Positions 46,040-57,266 of a stretch of 64,000 bases of DNA are shown here, one piece after another (position 1 is the first letter of the stretch; every line of letters begins with the position of its first letter). The notes under the pieces were generated by a model. That model was not told the DNA's origin. It saw nothing but the letters and a program-made list of their open reading frames with translations, and did not search any database. The position numbers and the translations under genes are program-made. Source of the DNA: Hysterangium stoloniferum (taxonomy: Eukaryota; Basidiomycota; Agaricomycetes; Hysterangiales; Hysterangiaceae). The stretch lies in assembly GCA_015178975.1 (NCBI GenBank), contig WHVD01000002.1, positions 496,001 through 560,000 of the forward strand. Direction: 5' to 3'.

Positions 46040-48092
46040 AATGAATTTCGAGTGACTCTGTTAAGAGATTCCTCCAACATCCAGATGTATATATACTGTA
46101 GTCAACCTTGGGCACAATGTGATCCCCACTGAGTAGGACGTGAAGGATTTGCAATGCATCATCGTGTGCACGGAGTGCTTCAAGGAATGAAGAGAACACT
46201 TCTTGCTTAGAAATCGTCCTTCCTCCTTCTGTAATGGAAGTAACCTCACTCGACCATTCGGGAATCGAATGAACAGTGGCTGGAGCTTTCTTAATCATAT
46301 CTTGTACAGTGCACAGTACAGACTTGTAGTCATTATCATTGACAGACTGAAATTTGGACATCCCAGTGTGATCCTTCTGCATGCTTATTGGTTCTATGTT
46401 CACAGCCCCGGGCAAGACAGCAGATGCTTTGGGAACAATCTGCATGTATGCTGTAATTTAGCATATTTGCAAGGTATATTAGAATTATCAAACTCACAAT
46501 TGCAGAACTATGTCCAGGGAGAATAGTTGGTAAGGTTTCATAGAAATATTTCATGTGAAAATGGGCAGTGATGGCATTAAAATAGGATATTTGTTCCTCT
46601 AATGGCTCAGAGTGAGTGGTTAAATGCTTCAACAAGATATTGTTTGGCTGGCTGCATAGGAGGATATCTGAAAACTATTAAGTATACCAAATTCTAATAT
46701 ACTCTAAAGGTCATTTAAACATCTGGGATGTGATTCAAACATAATTTGGTTTTTAAAACTTTCAAAAAGTTTTAAACTCTCTCGTACATTACAAACTAAA
46801 GAATCTTTCCGGACATGAGTAGACAATAAAAAAAATTAGTAGTTTGAAACACTAATACTTTTAAAAAATAGATACCTTTAGATAGTCCATTCCATGCATA
46901 TGTATATCATTGGCACCTCTAAATACATATGCATCACCCCGGAATAGATCTGTCAATCTGAACAGATTTCTACTTGATTCAACATACACAGAATATATAG
47001 GTGGTTTCACTTAATAAAGAAGGCTATAGGATGAAAAATTTCCAATGACATCTCACATATTTTACTAGGAAATAACTACAGTTTAGTTTTTAAAAAACAA
47101 ATTAACAACAAAAGTATTAGAAAGTATTTACATAAATTGGAAAACTATATACAATAGGTTCTATTAATTGACTCTGAATTATTTAGGATGTAATATGAAG
47201 AATTGTTTCTTATGATTGGTGGTTAACAATATAATACTCTCAGAGGACATGTCACTATTTAAAGATGGATTTTTATAGCAATTTTGCTTTTATTAGTAAA
47301 CAGTTGATATTATAATGATTACGGACAACCTCCATAGTGAAAGAAGTTTTGGCACCATGTCTGTGCCTTGGTGAGGTGTACCAAGGAAGACAATACCATA
47401 TGTTGACAAATGGATCCATTTATGTGGCAGGAGATGCCCTTCATGGGCAACATTTGCTTGTATTAAGGCCTGTTCCCAAGTATGAATGACGCGTAGCAGA
47501 CAGGTTTTTATTATTATTACGAGATGACATACACTCTTGAGAATAATGCCACCTAGGCTATATGCAATGAAGATTATTAAGTGTTCCTACGGAAAATGGG
47601 AAACAATCATCAGCATGCAAGACAAAGAACAGTGATTCTCAGTCAGTGAACCATAATTTCTCCTGTTTTCCTGGACATGGAAAGTCGTGCAAGGAAGTCC
47701 TGTGTGTGACCATGCAGAGTCTGCTCAGACAATGAACTATGTGTGTAGGCATTGTAACCATACGACAAAATCCAGGCTGTAGGTATGGTGTGTGGGAGAA
47801 AGTCCTGGAGCCAGAGCTTCCCATTATCGGCTGTCCAGGACTCTTCGCGATGCCCATCGAACCCATGAATAGTGACAATACTATAAATGGGAAAAATGTT
47901 AGGAATCGGACACTGATGTGTTTGCAGCTCGATCCCTCACTCGATAGTAGGGGACGTCCCTGATACAAGTTCTTTAATTCCAAAACTGGGATCATTGTAT
48001 GTATCCTCCGGTTGGTTCACGACATGAGGAGAGTTAGCACTTGTTAGTTTGCATTTGGCAAAACGATGGCGCAGCTTTGACAAACATGGCAT
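46040..48092 (-). pseudogene. 5' half of a disrupted NLR gene (alpha/beta hydrolase part)
   Basis: Mirrors exons 1-5 of the intact NLR at 63406-62239. It starts at 48092 (SKLRHRFAKCKLTSAN), with a GTGAGG intron, then the IHGFDGHRE segment, a hydrolase exon (IIFIAYSLGG, where the intact gene has AHSLGG), GTPHQG, and IVPKASAVLPGAVNIEPIS. It continues into a module missing from the intact copy (IPEWSSEVTSITEGGRTISK...LRAHDDALQILHVLL...PKVDY). It is broken by a 675-bp MITE-like insertion in exon 4 (46659-47333) and ends where the Ty3/gypsy element begins. The NB-ARC/TPR half is at 36809-33826. Confidence 0.85.
46659..47333. mobile_element. 675-bp MITE-like element, copy 1, inside the NLR pseudogene
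   Basis: Begins GGAGGATATC and ends GACAACCTCC, giving a GGAGG/CCTCC terminal inverted repeat. It is flanked by a 3-bp duplication ATA (46656-46658 and 47334-47336); the intact NLR has a single copy of these three bases at the matching point, so the insertion is clean. The interior is AT-rich with no coding. Copy 2 is at 57738-58410. Confidence 0.88.
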
Positions 48093-48182
48093 GCTGAGAT
48101 GGAATGGTGGTAGTGAGTGCTAAGGACGCAGGTCACCCGTGACTTGCTTCGGGCTATAGGAAAGTGCTGCGCAGGGTGTCAC

Positions 48183-48488
48183 ACTGCCACGACATGTTTT
48201 TTTTTTTCAAAACAAGTAGATACTTGTTTAAATTTGTGTCAGAAATTCACAAAACTACAATTATATTTGATATTAGAGCATCAAAACATGATAAATATCA
48301 TATCTAGTGTACAATTTCCTGGTGAAATATATCTTGGGCACTACTTAATTGGCACATCCTTAATTTTAGTCCTTCCTTGAGCAATATTGAGTCTCAAATA
48401 AACCTATTAGAGTCCAAAAATAACAAAATATAACTTTTAAATGACATGGGTTCTAGGTTTACACGAAAAACCTGTATGTCGTGGCAGT
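48183..48488. mobile_element. ~306-bp foldback element with ACTGCCACGACAT termini
   Basis: Left end ACTGCCACGACATG, right end its inverted counterpart ATGTCGTGGCAGT. The interior is AT-rich and non-coding. Immediately right, 48501-48516 repeats the left-end motif (AGGAACTGCCACGACA), giving a 16-bp perfect hairpin with 48477-48492 around an 8-base loop. This looks like two elements end to end, the second truncated. Confidence 0.7.
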
Positions 48489-48632
48489 TCCTTCCTAATT
48501 AGGAACTGCCACGACACTGAAAGAACTTTACTTGTGGATCACAGAGGCTCTAGAAAATGTCAAATACTTTATGTCAAATGCTCTATATTGTGCTATATGC
48601 TCTTTAAATGAAAATTATGTACAAAAAACACA

Positions 48633-48668
48633 TTAGGGTTAGGGTTAGGGTTAGGGTTAGGGTTAGGG
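48633..48668 (+). repeat. Interstitial telomeric repeat (TTAGGG)6
   Basis: Six perfect TTAGGG units, the telomere repeat of most filamentous fungi, located far from either window end. To the left is a transposon-end-like segment (48516-48632). To the right is a duplicated piece of the MULE gene tail (48670-48985). Confidence 0.95.
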
Positions 48669-48669
48669 T

Positions 48670-48985
48670 CAAGGATTTCATTCCAAGAGCAGGGAACAAA
48701 AAATATGGACTCTATTTCTTCTGATGATTACCTACATACAATCTCCATTATTGAAGACCAGCAGACCCTGCTGCTTTTGAAGTTTGAAACATTTCATGTT
48801 CAAGTAATCCAATGGCTTCTTTGTCAACATCTATGGTGGTGCCAGAGAATGGTAGTACCTAGCTATGTATACTGTATATACTACAAGTGCTTTAGTAGGT
48901 CTTGAAATAGTTGTGTATGTTTAAAAAGATCCTCAAAAGGTAGACTATCAGGGAATAATTGGATGTAGGACTGTTTCAGGATATT
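48670..48985 (-). pseudogene. Duplicated tail fragment of the MULE-like gene
   Basis: Aligns with 49435-49745 along its length (CAATGGCTTCTTTGTCAACA, GGTCTTGAAATAGTTGTGTA, GACTGTTTCAGGATA) with about 15 percent visible differences that break the frame. The next 100 bp to the right of 49020 and the 100 bp at 48530-48630 are also alike (AAAATGTCAAATA...TCTATATTG). So the end of this transposon family is present twice in tandem. Confidence 0.75.
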
Positions 48986-49191
48986 GTTAAGATCTAAGCA
49001 AAGGGGGCAAAGGAGACTCTATGTCAGGGGGCCAAGACTCAAAAAAATGTCAAATATTATGTCTTAGAAGTTCTATATTATATTGTATGTATGTCTTAAA
49101 AAGAAATGAATATTATGTACAGAAAACCTTTTTATTTGCATTAAAACATTTTATACCCTAAGTCTCTTTATAATTCAGCCTGGGTCATTTT

Positions 49192-52100
49192 CTGAGTATT
49201 CTTTCAGACTGCCTCTCAAATACAGCTTCCTTGCACAGTCCCTCTCCTTTGCGCTTCTGAGCTGGTTGGGGTTTTGGTCTATTTAGAGGGAAAATGTGGG
49301 GCTCTTGAGTGTCTGCTTCACTGCCTTCACTAAATTCTGGCCCATGCTACATGAAAGTATGAGCATTAATCTATATCATATTTTGAAATTGATACTAAAA
49401 TACTTGATATTCAGTCTCCTCTGGTTCAGGAATATCACATTCATTCCAAGAGTAGGGAATAAATGTATATGGACTCCATTTATTCTGATGATTACCTGCA
49501 TCCAATCCCCATTGTTGAAAGCTGGCAGGCCCTGCTGCTTTTGAAGTCTCAAACATTTCATGTTCAAGTAATCCAATGGCTTCTTTGTCAACATCTATGG
49601 CAGGGAATAGTGGTACCTGGCTATACTGTATATACCATGAGTGCTTCAATAGGTCTTGAAATAGTTGTGTATGTGTGGGAAGATCCTCAAAAGGTGGGCC
49701 ATTAGGGGATAATTGGGTATAAGACTGTTTCAGGATAAGAAGAGTCATCGCATGGGCTGCAGGTACTCACTGGATCCATTTATCCTTGTTCCTTGCACCA
49801 GAGTCTAGGTTCATATGCAGCCAATAATGTATCATGGCAATTTGTATTGAAGAGAGATTTCCAGAAAACAATATGACATGGTTTTAAGGTAGGTGGATTC
49901 AGCCTTCAACTCAGACATAGCCTTCCCAGTGTACAAGTAATCCAGAGCAGGACATTCTTCTCTTCTAACTTGTTTTGGTATCTTCACCAGCTCATTAAGG
50001 AATGGAAGGTGAGGTTTCAGAAGAGTATCAAACATTGGAGATGATGGATAATGAAGGTAATCCAAGATCTTGTCATCTTCATCTGGTAATGAGCATACCA
50101 AATCCCATTTTCCCAACTATAAAAGTCAAACTTAAGTTCTTTTAATAACTACAAATAACTTTAAATAGCTTACTCTAATTTGCCTTCTGTTCTTCTGGTC
50201 TCTCCACAAGGAGTCAATGACATCATGTTCTGGAATCCATGACTCTGTTGGAGATAGATTATGATAGTGATTGTGTCACCACCTTTTCACATGCCATCTT
50301 TTGGGATCAGAATCATGATCAAGTCAAATTAGCTGCACAGGATAATAATACTTCCCATGTTGGGCAAGGGCACCCAAACCAGGTCTAAATGTGATTAACA
50401 TGAATTAAGACAATTGAAAGTGAATTTGACTTGGAAACTTACAAGAGACACTTGTGCAAAGGTTGAATAGCATGGATTTTTAGCTGTTGAGCTCTTGAAC
50501 TATTTAAAACACATCTGTAAGAGGTTATCCAAATGTTAAAACCATTTCACATACCGTTCTGATCAAGGTCGCAATGCCAGTTGAATCTGAACCATATCAC
50601 ATTCATCACAAATGAATGGCTTATTTCCAAGGTTACTAGCTCTTCCTTCACGGTGACAAGCAATATGAGACCAATTATGACATTCATCACAGTGAATATA
50701 GTCATTTGTAAACCCCTGAGCTGCTTCCTCATTATCATCACCAGTGTCCACAGTGACATGAGATTGGAAATACTGAAGCACTAGAACTTATCCCAGTAAT
50801 CTCAGGTATTGGAGATAAGGTAGACATAGACACAGGTTTTGGAAGTCTTTTGGGCTTTGTTTTATGAATGACTACCTGGCCTTCACTATCAGACTCTACT
50901 CTTTGAAGGTATCTTTGAGGATGCTTCTGTTGGGGATAGGATGCCTCATCATCTTCATCAGATTGGATTGATATATGAGATTGATTGCTGTGTTGTCTCT
51001 TGAGTGTGGTATGTGCATTTGGGGTGATTTCAATTTGCTTTGGAGGCACATGAAGAATGTCTTGTGATGATATACAAATATAATCTTGAATATCCAGTCT
51101 ACTGGGATTTGTAAGCCAAAAGCATTTCTCTGATGGAAATAGAGAAAAGATAGTAGGATTTAGAGTGGCTTGAGGGAGTGTTGTTGGAGAATGATAGTTT
51201 ACAAGAATATGGTGATTAGCCAAGACTTTGTGTTGGATTTTCTGAAACTCTTCCTGAGCTTTAATTCCACCTTGCAATACATATATAACAGCATTAGTAT
51301 ATGAAGATGTACCTGAAACTGTTTGAATCTTCTCTTCAAGGTATCGTGATATAGTACTTTTTTGTATTTTTGCTGAGGATCCTGAATGATGTAAACCATC
51401 ATGCTCATAGATAGCATTGCCATTATGGAACCTTGATATAAAGTGTTGAACAGATGGTGAATAGATAGCTTTGCCTACAAAGTTATAGTGGAGACCTTCA
51501 AGATGGCTTGAATTCTGAAATAATTTGAGCGGTTTAGGCAGACACCATGTCTCTGTCAACCCCTCATAATCTAGGGACAAAATAAGCATGATAGGAATGT
51601 GTATCCAGATTTCCATTATAGAGGGTGTACTCTTGCATATCTGTTCACTTGTACACCTTTTCCAACGAGATTCTATATGATCTGAGCTTGGAAGAACCTG
51701 TGAGTATAACCATGATTGCAAATTGCAATCTAGTAGTGTTTGAGTTGAAGGTAGTGAACTGTTCGTGTCTTTGGCATGCTGGTGAGTTGATAATGGGCCT
51801 CTTGTTGGGCTTTACAAGAGCGGAGTTGGATTATTTGGGCTTCAAGAAATGGAAGTGTTGCATTATCACAAGAATGGCTATGAAACTCTCCAATAGCCCT
51901 CTCAAACCAACCCATAAGAACATCAGGCTCATTAATTGTTTTGATAAACCTCTTTTGAAGGAGTTGTTCACGTAATTGATCATGTTTGGTAGAAATCAAT
52001 ATATTCTCTTGACTATTGAATATCCCACCAACAGTAATTAAATGCTCTTCAAAAATATGGTATAAAAATGAGAGTAATAACTGGGTATCCAGTTGTGAAA

Positions 52101-54365
52101 AATCTTGATGTAATGCTTGCCAATGGTGATCAACTGCCTGGTATATGAGTTCAAGAGAAGTATCCAACCACCAAGAGTTTTCTTTCCATTGGTATCCTGG
52201 AATAAAGACAGATTTCTTTTTCTTGCCTTTGGTACCAAGGATAAGTGCCTTAGCAGTATCTGGTAAACGACCATCATTTTTAAATCTTTTAGAAATTGGA
52301 TTTCGGTGGACTTTAGTTCGTCCTAACTGATGAGCATTCTTAGTCCAAGGTTTCATAGTCCCATATGCCACTGGTATCCCTGATTGCTTGGCAATAGCCT
52401 GCATCTCTAAAAGATTCACAAATGAAAATAATCCTTCTAGACCTTCCATTAGTCCTAAATTGCGACCAAGCCCACTGTAAAGTCTAAAATGCATGGCTTC
52501 TTCAGCATTTGTATCTGGTAGTCACTCCCAGAGATCTTCTTTCATGGTTCGAAATGGCTTAAAAAGTATTTGGGAAGTTCTGTCCTGCTGCCACCATTGT
52601 ATCCAGTTTTTAACACCTGGAAAGTCACGTATAAGTGCTGCAGCATGTGCTTTAAAGGCCTCTTCATTGATAGCCTCTAACAAACCTAGAGCATGTGATT
52701 CAAAAATGTCCTGTAGCTGGGGCTGTACCACACCACTAATCTTTTTGAGACGAGTGATGCCAGTACGAAAATGCTGATAGCATCCTTTCAAAAGTGAATT
52801 TGCTGCCTTATTTAATTCCTCATTATTTCGTGTATTGCCTTCCATAGTTGACCAAAACTGAATAAAAGCCTCCACAAAGCCATTTGCTTGAGCTTGACTG
52901 AAATCAACAACACATGCAAACATTTCATCAGTTAATTGGTGTCCCTGCTTCTGACATTGAGAGGCAATACTTTGAAACAGCATTAGAAAGTGTATTTGAT
53001 AATGATTGGAAGTGGTGCCATTAGCTGCTGAGAAGAGAACTGGAACCCAACAATAAAGATGTCGAGAATATACAGATGATACTATAAGTACCCAATCACT
53101 CATTCTCCAATAACCATGTGCAGCATCAGAGACAAATCCATGGACAGCATCATACTGAACAACATCTAGCATTATTTGTAGCTCCATCCAAGAAGTTTGA
53201 AGTACAAGGATTGTAGTTGGTCCAACCTCACTATAGTGTAGAAAATCAGAATGACAAGATCCAAACTCAGCTAGCTGTTCTAATCCTGATTCTGCAGTCC
53301 CTCCAATAATATTATTTCCTTTGTGAACAATTTTCTTCTCATACCAAACATGATCAACATTTAATAGAACTGGGGATATCTCTGTGACAGATTTACCTGG
53401 ACCAGAAAATCCAGGAATACCAACAACTAATTGTAGTGATCCCATTTTTGGATGTTGCTGAAATATTTTGTGGAGCTGAGATCTTTCATTGGCAAGAAGA
53501 TGGAGTCTATGAGTAGGTCGTTGGTGAAGGTGTGTCCCACCATTGTGATACATAATCCCAGTCTTATAATGAATAATTGTGGACAATACATTGCATATCA
53601 CATGTTGTAAATTCCATCCACAGTCACAACTGCAGTTTAATTGTTTTTGAATACCAGTATCTCTAGTCTGAGGCCGAATGATAATATCACAGTCAGGATT
53701 TTTGCAATGTATGATACCCAAACATTTACATTTTGTATGCTTTCCATGATCTAAAGTTGGAGGATTTATATCATGGTGTTTATCCCCACCTAGCACTACA
53801 GTTGCCCAGTGAACAGATAACTTGTTGAGGGCTTCATATTCAGAATGTGTAAACTGATGTGACCATTCACCATCAGGCCATCCATCCCAGTCTTGAACTT
53901 TTTTATTCTCCATTGGTCTGATAGATGATTGTGGAGCCTTGAGATGGTTTTTAGACATGAAGTTGGGAGATGGTGATAATTGCTCTAATTTTGGTAAAGG
54001 AACTGAGGGAGTAGCAATGGTAATGCTAGGCTTTGATGGCTTGGAAGTAACATCATCAGAAATAGTGTGAGGTGGGGCTTGGGAATTGAATATAGATTGA
54101 GTGATGTGATTTGGATTTAAAAAATAACCAAAAGGATTTCCTATCAATAATGAATTAATTATTCTGTATTAAATAATTGAGTATAACTTGTACCTTCCAG
54201 GTCATAACCAGGTAACATCCTAGGTGGATAAGGTCCATGATGGTATAGTCCAGCAACTACATATATAATTTAGTAAAACATAGAAATGATTAAAGGAAAC
54301 TTGGCATACCTTTTCCAGGGGTAGATATTGTTGGTTCACAGTCTTTGATATTGACAATATCAGGC
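49192..54365 (-). pseudogene. MULE-like transposase with WRKY-GCM1-type zinc cluster and PHD-like finger
   Basis: Minus-strand gene with short introns (for example exons 54365-54310, 54256-54194 and from 54140). Residues coded near 53735-53520 form a WRKY-GCM1-type zinc cluster (CKCLGIIHCKNPDC, then CSCDCGWNLQHVIC, then HLHQRP). A Mutator-like transposase core follows (HGFVSDAAHGYW near 53150, ACVVDFSQAQANGFVEAFIQ near 52900). One TGA at 52522-52524 interrupts an otherwise continuous frame to 51730. After a frame change the gene continues through a basic Ser-rich region to a PHD-like finger (SCHCGH, then HCDECHNWSHIAC, then FICDEC; 50760-50580). A tail has LGALAQHGKYYYPVQL (near 50350) and a basic end (QPAQKRKGEG, near 49230). 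The first exon was not found. It would bind and move DNA if intact. Confidence 0.75.
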
Positions 54366-55100
54366 CTGGAATGAAATCCAAATAACTTGTGAAAATAATG
54401 GAACAGAAACTATATAAATAGTATATAAGAATTAATTCAAAAGGTATTATAATAATATACCATTAGAGAAATAAGAGAGATAGTTCCCAGATAAGAGGAA
54501 TGGCTGAATAAATTTCAAAAAGTCTAATAAGCAGTGTAAGTGATCCAGTAAGCCAAGACTTCCAAAGTATACATTCACAGGGATCCAAAGTGTCCACAGA
54601 TGATGCTTCTTGACTGATATGATATTCCACCAGCAGAGAAGGAAAAGAGATGGCTATCTAAGAGAATGGATTGTATCTTTCCAAAGCAAGAGATTCCCAA
54701 AACTCTTACAGAAGTGTAGAATAACTGGAAAGAAACAATGCTCTATAACACTGGATGAATAGAGAAGCTGATCAGAGTGTCACCAAAAGATATAGTGTGA
54801 TTTGGCTCAATAATTGGAGAGGTTGACTGTCGAGGCTCAAAAAAATTTCAAACTCCGACATTGAATCTCACTGTGGGGGTGCCGCGCACTGCTGTGAGGG
54901 GTGCCATGAAAAGTGGACAATTGCTGCAAATATACATTTTGGCTTCAAACTAAAACATAGCTATATTTTGAATGGTACATAATACTCAAAATACCATTTT
55001 AAATGATATATGCTCTTCAAAAAAGGACTATTTACAATTTTAAACATCCAAACCCAGTCTTAAAGTAAATTAACAGGGCCCCAATGAACAGATTGATATA
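54366..55100. other. 5' flank of the MULE-like gene; subterminal repeat motif
   Basis: AT-rich, no coding recognised. Around 54832-54860 the motif GAGGCTCAAAAAAATTTCAAA resembles 48548-48570 and 49030-49055. Around 55005-55030 ATATGCTCTTCAAAA resembles 48595. These may be subterminal repeats of the transposon; clear terminal inverted repeats were not found. Confidence 0.4.
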
Positions 55101-56329
55101 TTATGAAGAACATAGACAAAACTATGTCTATTTTATGCTAGGTAAATGTGTCTTTGAAGGCATTTTAAAGTGTATACGGCAGTCGCGACACCTGCGTGGC
55201 ACTTTCCCATGGCCCACTTGCTTCTCTGTACCCACAGTGTACAGCCTAAGGAATATACAACCCTCCTTGCAACATTTTATGGCCACACAGAACTTGTGAT
55301 GATTGAATTTCAACATAACATACAGTGCTGAGGATTTGGAACCATGCTGTTTATTCGCCAGATTTAATCCCAACCAGAGCAAAGCACCACAGGACCTACA
55401 AACATGTTTCTCTATGAGTAGGATTCATTTAACGCCAGACAAGTTCATGATTCCAATTCATTTTCTAGCCTCTGGTCACACGGATACATGTGCAGAGCCA
55501 GCTTCGTTTACTTCGAACTGACCTTAAATGAGGAGCTGTATGGTTGGGTATGGAAGAGGGTTAGCTCTTCGCATATGCATGGTAAGACTCGCTGCTCGGG
55601 AGGGCAGGTCTTCCTTGTGCATTTACAATTCTCGCTATTAATAAACTGCTATTCTGAGTCAATCACTAGATTACAGATTGATGACTGTGTTACTAGGAAT
55701 ATTTTCAACCCAATGGGTGGATGGCAGAATAATTAGAAACGTTGTAAAGGATTGGAAAGATGATAGTGAGTGAAAAATTCTCAAGACTGTGAGTCGATCG
55801 AATTGTCCCTCAGCTGTGTTAGAAAGTAAGACTAATAATAAACTCAGTCTCGTATATGGGTATAACGGACTAATATATAAAATACCTAATAATAAACTAA
55901 AGTACATGTAAGTATACCAAAACACATAAATAAAAGTAAAGTGGCTCACCTCAGTCTCATATATGGGTATAACGGACTGAGGTGTGGATACGTTCTGGCT
56001 ACAGTATATATACTGAATATATCAATTAGTGATAGGAACAAAGGAAATATTGAGTAAGGGGAATATGAGATAAAGAGAGCAACGAGACATGCGGCTACAC
56101 CTTGGTTCCTTATGTGTCCACGTGGTCTCTTATTACTTCGACCCTGCATACTTTTGTTCATCCAAATATAGTAAGGGAGGTTCTACGGTGTTATCCAACA
56201 GCCTGGATGTTCAGTGTCAAACTACTCCCAGCGAGCCAGGAGTGTGTGGCACTCGTCACTAAGTTTGGGTCCGGCTCGAGCTTGGCTCGCTTACATAAAC
56301 TGTATTACATACACAAAACAATATACTTT
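55101..56329. repeat. No gene; promoter-like fragment and a repeated hairpin motif
   Basis: 55190-55240 (CCCACTTGCTTCTCTGTACCCACAGTGTACAGCC) resembles the DNA upstream of the NLR gene at 63460-63510, so it is probably a stray 5' flank. A ~32-bp motif (CAGTCTC-TATATGGGTATAACGGACT) occurs at about 55847-55875 and 55951-55980. The second copy is bounded by CCTCAGTC and GACTGAGG, a hairpin. The rest is unexplained. Confidence 0.45.
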
Positions 56330-57145
56330 GAAATTCAAGTCCTAACCACCTCACAGGATCTTCGCACCTCCAGCATGAAAGTTTATCAGTATGACTACCC
56401 TTGCTATTTCACTTCTGGTCTTTGGATGTTGCATTTTCTTTCACAGATACTCTACATACCTCTCGAACATTCACACAGTATGATCTACAGCTTGATTAAT
56501 GCGACAGTGACTCAAAGCCCTCATCCCTTTGTTATACAAACCTCTTGATGCTGTGCCTCGTGTCACAATGACTTGGAAGCCCAAGAATGACATTGCGTTG
56601 TGGCGGACAAGCAGGAGGAGGAAGAAGTGCCTTTTGATGACTTGTGGGTTCCTTATGTTGTATCACTATCCTTTGTGTCGTCAACATCTTTATCTTAGTC
56701 CCCCGCCCTTCACTCTAATGAAGGTGACTTCAGGTCCTATTTAGGAATCTACTATTGGAACGTTGCTTTTGTCAGATTTTGGTTTTGATACCAGGATGAT
56801 GGAGACTTGCACAGGGTTACGTGCTTGGTACTGAATCGAATATGCCTAGAATAGACAGTTGTGCAATCAATGTTAAGGTGATAACGATGACGAAGATGAC
56901 GTCAATGGTAGTGGAAGTGTAGGAAAGGCCATCCCAGTAGGTGACGGACGGGAACGTATCACATTCGAAGAAAAGCATAGAATATCATCTCATTCATGGA
57001 GTCCTCGCTTGTTAAAAGCTGCACATCCTCCTTCACCACTCATGCCCACTCTTCAACATCCTTAACAAGCCTGCACACATCATCGAGCTTTTCACCCTCG
57101 CCTTGTACCACCTCGTACACCCGGCACATCCCTGGCCCAACCAGC
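56330..57145 (+). pseudogene. Rearranged fragment of the RTC1/WDR24 gene
   Basis: Three blocks of the gene at 8073-12405 are joined in order. About 56330-56390 matches 8760-8830 (intron 4 end and exon 5 start). About 56425-56880 matches 9535-10004 (exon 9, intron 9 retained, exon 10). About 56880-57145 matches 10692-10965 (exon 12). Two internal deletions remove the DNA between them. Stops and small indels kill the frame. Retained introns show a genomic rather than mRNA source. It joins directly to retroelement DNA at about 57145. Confidence 0.85.
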
Positions 57146-57266
57146 TGCTCCCCATGCTAATTGGGCTCAAGCCATCCTGAACCTGGGAGGTTCCTCTCAA
57201 GAAGCTTGGGGAGGAGTTCCTAATGTCCTTCATGCAACATAGCTCTTTGAACTGGGGGGCAGGGAT
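57146..57266 (+). pseudogene. Tail of the extra Ty3/gypsy open region plus polypurine tract, second copy
   Basis: One frame reads ANWAQAILNLGGSSQEAWGG, parallel to the end of the extra region of the element at 37 kb. It is followed by a G-run (ACTGGGGGGCAGGG), the polypurine tract before the LTR. All other internal sequence of this copy is missing. Confidence 0.8.

Noticed and set aside
19951..54147. TGA reassigned to an amino acid
   Set aside because: TGA is read as stop at the end of the AAD gene (5670-5672), TAA ends RTC1, the Skt5-like gene and the NLR, and the internal TGAs are confined to decayed elements and pseudogenes.
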